A DNA stretch of 64,000 bases from contig QUKC01000006.1 in NCBI GenBank assembly GCA_003481005.1, positions 1-64,000 on the forward strand, given 5' to 3'. Under the pieces are notes generated by a model. The model had not been told where the DNA came from and made no database searches. It saw nothing but the letters and a program-made list of their open reading frames with translations. The position numbers and the translations under genes are program-made. This document shows, in pieces, positions 58,575 to 64,000 of the stretch (its first letter is position 1; each line of letters begins with the position of its first letter). Source of the DNA: Firmicutes bacterium TM09-10 (GTDB lineage: Bacteria; Bacillota; Clostridia; Lachnospirales; Lachnospiraceae).

Positions 58575-60881
58575 TTATTCCATAGGATTTTGCGTATCCC
58601 CACCAGAGTCGCCTGCTGCACCGTTTTCCAGAATGCCGGAAACCGGCACATCATAGCCATCCGAATCCTCCGTGATCACCTCTCCAGTCGTCGGATCGAT
58701 CAGCTGCCCGTCACTGTTGACATACGGATTGTCCGCTTCTGCTCCATTCGCAGTATCTCCGCCTGCTGTAGACGGGTCGTCGCCCGCAGGCTGCGCGGCA
58801 CTGCCATCCTCCCCTGCCGTAGTATCCCCGGCAGACGGATCCCCGCCGGTATCGGTTGTATTTCCACTGACATCATTCCCGCTGACATCCGACGCCGGCG
58901 CGTTTGCGCTCAGCTGCTCGCGGATTTCAATCTGCATCGCTTCCAGCTCTGCGCGCTCTTCGTCCGTCAGCTCCTGTGTCATGAAGATATTTAAATAAGG
59001 AAGCACTTCGGTCAATATGTTTTTGGCGATGATACATGCTTTTCTCGTTTCCAGATCCTGTTCCCGGGCGTTTGGTCTGTTTAAAACCACATAAATTGCG
59101 ATCTGTGGATCTTCTGCGGGCGCATAGCCCAGAAACGATACGACGTAATCCTCCTTTTCACGAGTACCGCTGGCGCTGACAGTTTCTGCTGTACCAGTCT
59201 TACCGCCGATGCGATAGCCTGCAGGCTTTGCACGTTTACCGGTACCATTTGCACCTTCCACAACCTGAACGCAGTATTCACGGATTTTCTCCGAAGTTTC
59301 CGCGGAAATGGTCTGTTTTAACAGTCTCGGCTCAATATTTTTTACCACAGATCCATCTGCTGCCGTAATCTTGCTTACCATATGCGGTTCATAATAATAG
59401 CCTCCGTTGATCAGGGAGCAAAAACCTGTGATCATCTGGATCATCGTCACGTTAAAGCCCTGTCCAAAGCTCGAGGTTGCAAGCTCCGTAGGTCCCATCG
59501 TTGAAGAATTGAATACCAGGGAAGCCGTTCTTGCCTCGCCCGCCAGATCTATATTGGTCTTTAAACCGAAATTATATTCCGACATATATTTCAGAAATTC
59601 ATCGATCCCGATAACCTGTGCTATCCGGATCAGCGTGACATTACAGGAGCGTTCAATGGATTCTCCGATCGTCAGCCACCCCTCCGCACCGTTTGTGTAG
59701 TTATGACAGCGGATTTTGTAGCCGCCGATCTCGATGATACCGGTGCATTCAAAGGATTCATTGCCTTTGAGCCTGCCGTCCTCCAACCCCATCGCTGCAA
59801 CGAAGGGCTTCATCGTGGAACCCGGCTCGTAAGTGCTGTTGATGCAGTAGTTTTTCCAGAGGGCATTTAAGTTCTGTACAAGCAGATCGTTATTTTCCTC
59901 CTGCTTCATCGACGCTGCAATCTCTTCGTTGATGACCGTATCCGTCGAGTTTCCACTGACATCGATCAGTTTGCTGCCGATCAGTGCCTCCGGATTTCTC
60001 GTATCGTTTAAGTCAAACGTCGGATAACTCGCCATTGCGAGCACTTCCCCACTGTGGACATCCATCACAATACACGCTGCATCCTGCGCACCGTTACCCT
60101 CGCGGGTGCTGTCTTTGTTTTCGTCGTTATATTTTTTGAGGTACTTTTCCACAATGCCCTGAATCGTCGCGTCGATCGTGGAATAAACATTGTAGCCGTC
60201 TACAGCAGCCTCCGTCGTCCGCTGCAGATTATCGTCCCCGTCTATATATCCATACTGTCTGCCGTTTACGCCGCTCAAAACATCGTTGTAATACTCTTCC
60301 AGTCCGTAGGTTCCGGTTCCGTCCGTCCGCGTAAAGCCGATGACATCGCTTGCGAGAGAGCTATTCGGGTAAACTCGCTTATAGCTTTCCTCAAACCAGA
60401 TTCCCTTGACATACTGGTTATATTCTTTCTGGCTCGTATCCGCCATCATCTGCTGATAATCACTGATTTCATTGTAGGACATTCTCTTTTTGAGGACATA
60501 ATACTGGGAATCCGGGTGTTCCTGCGCATAAGCGCGCACCTGATCGCCGTCAATGCTAAAATAATCCTCCAGTGCCTGGATCGTAGGCTCAACATAGTCC
60601 TCTTTATTATTCATCTGTTTGATATCCAGCACCAGATCGTATACCTTTTCACTCGATGCCAGCTTCGTTCCCTTGTTGTCCAGGATTTCTCCCCGCTTAT
60701 AAGGAATCGTCGTACTGGAATATTGCTGCTGGGAAAGCACCTGCTTTTTGTAGCTGTCGCCGTTATCCCGGTTAATTAAAATCAATCTGACGCTCAACCC
60801 TGCAAAAGCCAGCAGTACCAAGCAAAACAGTACCACCAGCTTTCTCTGCATTCGTATTGTAAACTTATTTTTCTTATCCAA
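58575..60881 (-). CDS. ftsI: Class B penicillin-binding protein (FtsI/PBP2B type) with acidic low-complexity tail
   Basis: A 768-residue septal transpeptidase. Helix about 12-32; dimerisation domain with YKRGEILDNKGTKLASSE. Transpeptidase motifs: YEPGSTMKPF near residue 355, SIERSCNVTLIRI near 410 and IGGKTGTAET near 561. After residue about 655 comes a roughly 110-residue tail of Ser, Gly, Asp, Thr and Ala, outside the membrane. It is the catalytic partner of FtsL/FtsQ. Start ambiguous: TTG at 60881 has AGGTG five bases upstream; ATG at 60914 overlaps ftsL by 20 nt. Confidence 0.92.
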   Translation of the reverse strand: MDKKNKFTIRMQRKLVVLFCLVLLAFAGLSVRLILINRDNGDSYKKQVLSQQQYSSTTIPYKRGEILDNKGTKLASSEKVYDLVLDIKQMNNKEDYVEPTIQALEDYFSIDGDQVRAYAQEHPDSQYYVLKKRMSYNEISDYQQMMADTSQKEYNQYVKGIWFEESYKRVYPNSSLASDVIGFTRTDGTGTYGLEEYYNDVLSGVNGRQYGYIDGDDNLQRTTEAAVDGYNVYSTIDATIQGIVEKYLKKYNDENKDSTREGNGAQDAACIVMDVHSGEVLAMASYPTFDLNDTRNPEALIGSKLIDVSGNSTDTVINEEIAASMKQEENNDLLVQNLNALWKNYCINSTYEPGSTMKPFVAAMGLEDGRLKGNESFECTGIIEIGGYKIRCHNYTNGAEGWLTIGESIERSCNVTLIRIAQVIGIDEFLKYMSEYNFGLKTNIDLAGEARTASLVFNSSTMGPTELATSSFGQGFNVTMIQMITGFCSLINGGYYYEPHMVSKITAADGSVVKNIEPRLLKQTISAETSEKIREYCVQVVEGANGTGKRAKPAGYRIGGKTGTAETVSASGTREKEDYVVSFLGYAPAEDPQIAIYVVLNRPNAREQDLETRKACIIAKNILTEVLPYLNIFMTQELTDEERAELEAMQIEIREQLSANAPASDVSGNDVSGNTTDTGGDPSAGDTTAGEDGSAAQPAGDDPSTAGGDTANGAEADNPYVNSDGQLIDPTTGEVITEDSDGYDVPVSGILENGAAGDSGGDTQNPME

Positions 60882-60894
60882 TCCGGCACCTGCC

Positions 60895-61416
60895 TCACTT
60901 CTTGATGTCTGCATACTGTCTTACATAATCGCTTCCATCATCCGGGATTTCCACGATCTGTCCCTGTCCTGCGTAGGTCATGCCAAGCTCCGTAATTGCA
61001 ATTCTTCTGATTTCTTCCAGATTGATGGAGCTGTCAATCCGGTTTTTCATTTCGTCATTTTCCGTCTTTAAGTTATTTAGCTGACTCTGCAGCGCTGCAA
61101 CCTGCTTTACGCTCTGGGTGATCGAGGATTCCATCCGGATATAACTGATCAGCATTACGCTCGTGACTGCAAACGCCACAGTCAGAAACAGCACATAGGC
61201 TGCATTTCTGTAGCGCAGGCGTTTCATTTCCTGCTTCTGCTTCTCCAGCTCACGTCTCGGAACCCGTCCGGAGACCTGATCCAAATGGCGTTCCAGCCCT
61301 TCGCCTACCTCAGCGTGTCTGACTGCCGTACCGTTTACATATGCTGTTTTCTGATAAGGCGTTCTTTTGTACGCTGCCGATTGGCTTCTTCTGACTGAAT
61401 TCGATGTTCTTGCCAT
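60895..61416 (-). CDS. ftsL: FtsL-like cell division protein
   Basis: A 173-residue bitopic protein. It has an unusually long, Arg/Tyr-rich cytoplasmic part (about 70 residues), one helix (about 72-93), then a leucine-type coiled coil (ITQSVKQVAALQSQLNNLKT). The coiled coil leads into IRRIAITELGMTYAGQGQIVEI, the family's conserved end. It scaffolds FtsQ and FtsI at the septum. The AGGAGAGC site fixes the start. Sequence conservation is low in this family; placement between rsmH and ftsI supports the call. Confidence 0.9.
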   Translation of the reverse strand: MARTSNSVRRSQSAAYKRTPYQKTAYVNGTAVRHAEVGEGLERHLDQVSGRVPRRELEKQKQEMKRLRYRNAAYVLFLTVAFAVTSVMLISYIRMESSITQSVKQVAALQSQLNNLKTENDEMKNRIDSSINLEEIRRIAITELGMTYAGQGQIVEIPDDGSDYVRQYADIKK

Positions 61417-61464
61417 TTGCTCTCCTCACCGCCGTCTGTTCCGGCCTCTGGTACAGCGTTTCGT

Positions 61465-61514
61465 AAATAACGATACCAATCGGATTCACAGGCAAGTGAG
61501 TGGTATCGTTATTT
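61465..61514. repeat. 14-bp perfect inverted repeat between rsmH and ftsL
   Basis: Arms AAATAACGATACCA (61465-61478) and TGGTATCGTTATTT (61501-61514), 22-nt loop. It lies immediately after the rsmH stop inside the dcw transcript. No T-tract follows, so processing, stability or a regulator site is more likely than termination. Confidence 0.6.
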
Positions 61515-61527
61515 CGAAAACGATGTA

Positions 61528-62466
61528 CTAGCTCTCTATTTTTTCGAAAATGCGCAGCTTTGCGCTTTTCGCTCTGGAATTTGTCTCCATCTCTTCCTCG
61601 GTCGGAAGAATCGGTTTGCGGGTCACAACATGTCCCCGGCTCGTTTTGCCGCACACGCACACCGGAAATTCCGGCGGGCAGGTACAGGGATTTTCATTTC
61701 TGCGGAAGGCATTTTTCACAATTCTGTCTTCCAGCGAATGGAAGGTGATGATGCAGAGCCTTCCACCCGGAGCCAGCCGGTCGATAAAGGCGTCCAGGGA
61801 ATTTTCCAATACCTCCAGTTCTCTGTTGCAGGCAATCCGAATCGCCTGAAACGTTCGTTTGGAGGGATGTCCGCCTTTTTCCCGCATCTTTGCCGGAATC
61901 GCCGCCCGGATAATGTCGTTTAATTCCCCGGTCGTCTCAATCGGCTTCTTTTCTCTCGCCTGCACGATGTGTTTGGCGATATTCTGTGCAAATTTATCTT
62001 CTCCGTAGTCCCGGATACACCGAAACAGCTCTGCCTGTGACCACTCATTGACGATCGTTTTCGCCGTCAGGGTCTGACGCTGATCCATCCGCATATCCAG
62101 TGCGGTATCATAACGATAGGAAAATCCTCTCTCGGCATTGTCCAGCTGATAGGAGGATACACCAAGATCTAACATAATGCCATCTACTTTATCGATGCCG
62201 AGGCTGCTTAATACTGCCGGAAGGTTACAGTAATTGTCGCGCACCAGCGTCACATGCTCCTGCCACGGCTCCAGCCGTTTTGTCGCCGCTTCGATCGCCT
62301 CTGCATCCTGGTCGATACCGATCAGCCGGCCGGTCCTAAGGCGCGCTGCAATGTGGCTGGAATGTCCTGCCCCGCCCAATGTGCCGTCCACATAGATGCC
62401 GTCCGGTTTGATTGCAAGTCCTTCAATTGTCTCCTCCAACAGGACGGATGTATGTGCAAATTCCAT
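61528..62466 (-). CDS. rsmH: 16S rRNA m4C1402 methyltransferase
   Basis: A 312-residue SAM-dependent enzyme methylating C1402 of 16S rRNA. Motif I is [11 protein letters not shown] near residue 28. Also visible are [17 protein letters not shown] and the C-terminal [13 protein letters not shown]. It carries an extra Cys-rich stretch, [16 protein letters not shown]. It follows mraZ, as in nearly all dcw clusters. Ribosome site AAGGAAAAATCG. Confidence 0.96.
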   Translation of the reverse strand: MEFAHTSVLLEETIEGLAIKPDGIYVDGTLGGAGHSSHIAARLRTGRLIGIDQDAEAIEAATKRLEPWQEHVTLVRDNYCNLPAVLSSLGIDKVDGIMLDLGVSSYQLDNAERGFSYRYDTALDMRMDQRQTLTAKTIVNEWSQAELFRCIRDYGEDKFAQNIAKHIVQAREKKPIETTGELNDIIRAAIPAKMREKGGHPSKRTFQAIRIACNRELEVLENSLDAFIDRLAPGGRLCIITFHSLEDRIVKNAFRRNENPCTCPPEFPVCVCGKTSRGHVVTRKPILPTEEEMETNSRAKSAKLRIFEKIES

Positions 62467-62493
62467 CGATTTTTCCTTTCTTTGTTACAGCAA

Positions 62494-62925
62494 TTACAGT
62501 CCGAGGTCGTCCATGCGCTCTGCGATATCCTCCATAGATTCCTCCGCCTCTTCTTCCAGGGCATCCCAGCGCTCCTGGCTCCAGATTTCAATATGTCCTG
62601 CAGCGCCCACCAGCACAACGTCTTTGGTCAGCTCTGCAAATTCTCTTAATTTGGAAGGGATCAGGGCACGTCCCTGCTTGTCCACCTCCACCTCCGCGGC
62701 GCCTGCCAGAAAGTGACGGACAAACATACGGGTGTCTTTTCTGCTGATGGGCATTGCCTGAAGCTTTTCTTCGAAAGCAGTCCAGCCGGCATTGTCGTAC
62801 ACAAATAAGCAGCCATCCAGTCCCTTGGTCACTACAAATTTCTCACCGAGCGTCTCTCGAAATTTGGAGGGAATGATCAACCTGCCTTTTGTATCCAACG
62901 TATGATTGTATTCGCCCATAAACAT
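62494..62925 (-). CDS. mraZ: Transcriptional regulator MraZ
   Basis: A 143-residue protein with two SpoVT/AbrB-like halves. The first starts MFMGEYNHTLDTKGRLIIPSKFR and the second contains VDKQGRALIPSKLREFA. MraZ binds repeats upstream of its own operon, present here at 62959-62992. The ATG at 62925 has AGGTGA six bases upstream; a TTG two codons earlier opens the frame but is unlikely. A C-terminal acidic tail (DALEEEAEESMEDIAERM) extends past the core. Confidence 0.96.
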   Translation of the reverse strand: MFMGEYNHTLDTKGRLIIPSKFRETLGEKFVVTKGLDGCLFVYDNAGWTAFEEKLQAMPISRKDTRMFVRHFLAGAAEVEVDKQGRALIPSKLREFAELTKDVVLVGAAGHIEIWSQERWDALEEEAEESMEDIAERMDDLGL

Positions 62926-62958
62926 GTACAATCACCTGCCATTCATGGAAAAGGTCTG

Positions 62959-62992
62959 CCACCTTACTCCACTTCGTACCACTTTCTACCAC
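62959..62992 (-). promoter_or_regulatory. MraZ operator: four GTGG boxes at 10-bp spacing
   Basis: On the minus strand GTGG occurs at 62989, 62979, 62969 and 62959 (right to left), exactly one helical turn apart, between the mraZ promoter and start codon. This matches the direct-repeat MraZ boxes described in other bacteria. Confidence 0.85.
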
Positions 62993-63001
62993 TTTGAAAC
63001 C

Positions 63002-63030
63002 ATTTTAGTATAAAATGCCCTCCTTGACAA
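63002..63030 (-). promoter_or_regulatory. Promoter of the dcw cluster
   Basis: TTGTCA (63025-63030), 17-nt spacer, TAAAAT (63002-63007); the MraZ boxes begin 10 bp downstream. Confidence 0.78.
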
Positions 63031-63040
63031 GCGATTTCAG

Positions 63041-63078
63041 AAAAAAAAGACAGCCGGACCGTGAAAAGTCCAACTGCC
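63041..63078 (-). terminator. ychF terminator
   Basis: Minus strand stem GCAGTTGGAC/GTCCGGCTGT (with G:T pairs) followed by T8. A TTTTT on the other side could make it bidirectional. It separates ychF from the dcw promoter. Confidence 0.75.
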
Positions 63079-63094
63079 TTTTTCGTCATTCGTG

Positions 63095-63129
63095 ACAACA
63101 AAATGCCCTAAAAGCGTACCTTTTGTTGT
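63095..63129. repeat. 35-bp hairpin repeat, compensated variant (copy 7)
   Basis: ACAACAAAATGC...TACCTTTTGTTGT: same 35-bp length and same CGTGAC-type left flank (TTCATGAC elsewhere). The stem bases change on both arms (AATAGAA to AACAAAA with TTCTATT to TTTTGTT). The right flank GCGAATGGCGCGAGTGAACAGTAAC resembles that of copies 1 and 3. The paired changes argue that the fold is selected. Confidence 0.6.
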
Positions 63130-63184
63130 ATTTATAATTCTTTTGCGCTTTTGCGAATGGCGCGAGTGAACAGTAACGATTTTC

Positions 63185-64000
63185 TCAGACATTGAAGCGG
63201 AACAGGATTACATCGCCGTCCTGTACCACATATTCCTTACCCTCCATGCGGACAAGTCCTTTTTCTCTCGCTGCCGCAAGGGAGCCGTTTTCCAGCAGAT
63301 CTTTGTAATTGACAACCTCAGCCTTGATAAAGCCGCGTTCGAAGTCGGTGTGAATCTTGCCGGCTGCCTGCGGTGCCTTCGTGCCCTGTTTGATCGTCCA
63401 TGCTCTCGTCTCATCCTCGCCGGAAGTTAAAAAGCTCATCAGGCCGAGCAGATGGTAACTTGCGCGGATCAGCTTTTCCAGACCGGATTCTTTTAATCCA
63501 AGGTCATCCAGAAACATCTGACGTTCTTCATCGTCCAGCTCGGAAATTTCTTCCTCGATCTGTGCGCAGATCGCAAATACCTCACTGCCGGTTTCTTTTG
63601 CATATTCTCTGACTGCCTGTACGCCTGCGTTATCTGCGCCGTCGTTTGCCAGATCTTCTTCCCCGACGTTCGCCGCATAGATCACCGGTTTTGCAGTCAG
63701 CAGGTTCAGGTTCTTGAAATATTCTTCCTCGTCTTCATCCTCTGTCTCGAAGCCGATTGCAAGCTTGCCGTCCTCCAGACGCTCCTTGACACGCTCCAGC
63801 ATCGCCAGCTCTTTTGCCTGATCCTTATCCATTCTCGCGCCCTTTGCCACTTTGGCGATTCTGCGTTCCAGAATTTCCAGGTCGGAGAAGATCAGCTCGA
63901 GGTTGATCGTCTCGATGTCGCGCAGCGGATTCACGTTTCCGTCTACATGAACAACGTTGCTGTCCTCAAAACAGCGAACGACGTGCACGATCGCATCTAC
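63185..64000 (-). CDS. ychF: Redox-regulated GTPase/ATPase YchF, 3' part
   Basis: The gene enters from the right edge in frame at 64000; 271 C-terminal residues are seen. VHVVRCFEDSNVVHVDGNVNPLRDIETIN is the end of the G domain. A coiled-coil arm follows (about 30-110 of this fragment), then the TGS domain at the end, with EDETRAWTIKQGTKAPQAAGKIHTDFERGFI and the final DVILFRFNV. YchF/OLA1 binds ribosomes and prefers ATP. The N-terminal P-loop is outside the window. Confidence 0.96.
   Translation of the reverse strand, partial: VDAIVHVVRCFEDSNVVHVDGNVNPLRDIETINLELIFSDLEILERRIAKVAKGARMDKDQAKELAMLERVKERLEDGKLAIGFETEDEDEEEYFKNLNLLTAKPVIYAANVGEEDLANDGADNAGVQAVREYAKETGSEVFAICAQIEEEISELDDEERQMFLDDLGLKESGLEKLIRASYHLLGLMSFLTSGEDETRAWTIKQGTKAPQAAGKIHTDFERGFIKAEVVNYKDLLENGSLAAAREKGLVRMEGKEYVVQDGDVILFRFNV

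Overview
The window looks like the chromosome of a spore-forming, low-to-mid GC anaerobic Firmicute, most probably of the Lachnospiraceae/Clostridium XIVa type. The support is direct: spoIIGA, pro-sigE and sigG, a ylmC/ymxH-type gene, a division and cell-wall (dcw) cluster, strong AGGAGG ribosome sites with many GTG/TTG starts, consensus TTGACA-N17-TATAAT promoters, and two plant/yeast-glycan utilisation loci. Almost every gene is on the minus strand; sigG and three tRNA-Leu genes are the plus-strand exceptions. I could not run any search, so family names come from motifs I can read.

Layout, right to left in the direction of transcription. 64.0-63.2 kb: 3' part of ychF. 63.0-50.5 kb: dcw cluster with an MraZ-box promoter, then mraZ, rsmH, ftsL, two class B penicillin-binding proteins, murD, ftsW/spoVE, murA, ftsQ and ftsZ. 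It has no mraY, murE, murF, murG or ftsA. 50.5-47.5 kb: sporulation block, spoIIGA-sigE behind a Spo0A-type promoter, with sigG convergent to sigE, then ylmC. 47.3-37.6 kb: a flavodoxin/SCP2/membrane fusion, a GH51 arabinofuranosidase, a complete sugar ABC transporter (ATPase, two permeases, binding protein) and a lipoprotein with a riboswitch-like leader. 37.4-32.5 kb: lipid kinase, PAP2 phosphatase, and the ACT-hom-lysC aspartate-family operon. 32.3-28.0 kb: a LolD/CARDB/MacB-type export operon with a long hairpin leader. 27.3-21.6 kb: GH3 hexosaminidase, thrH, a J-domain chaperone, a lipase-like DUF2974 protein and dinB. 21.4-19.6 kb: three identical tRNA-Leu(CAG) genes on a perfect 370-bp tandem repeat, an SGNH hydrolase and tRNA-Leu(AAG). 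19.1-9.8 kb: alpha-mannoside locus (two permeases, binding protein, GntR/LacI regulator, GH76, GH38, AraC regulator). 9.65-0.47 kb: nrdR, then a tightly packed peptide ABC transporter operon that continues through yqeG and aroE into an aroK-aroQ fusion and a YitT protein. 0.2-0 kb: tandem promoters firing leftward out of the window, in the style of an rRNA operon.

The least explained signals are non-coding. A 35-bp hairpin of constant length recurs at seven intergenic sites with compensatory changes. It is often combined with two other hairpin modules. The lipoprotein leader has competing pairings. Two consensus promoters share an unusual inverted-repeat geometry. Among proteins, the standout is a shikimate kinase/dehydroquinase fusion joined by a roughly 125-residue Tyr/Gly/Gln/Ser-rich, prion-like linker.
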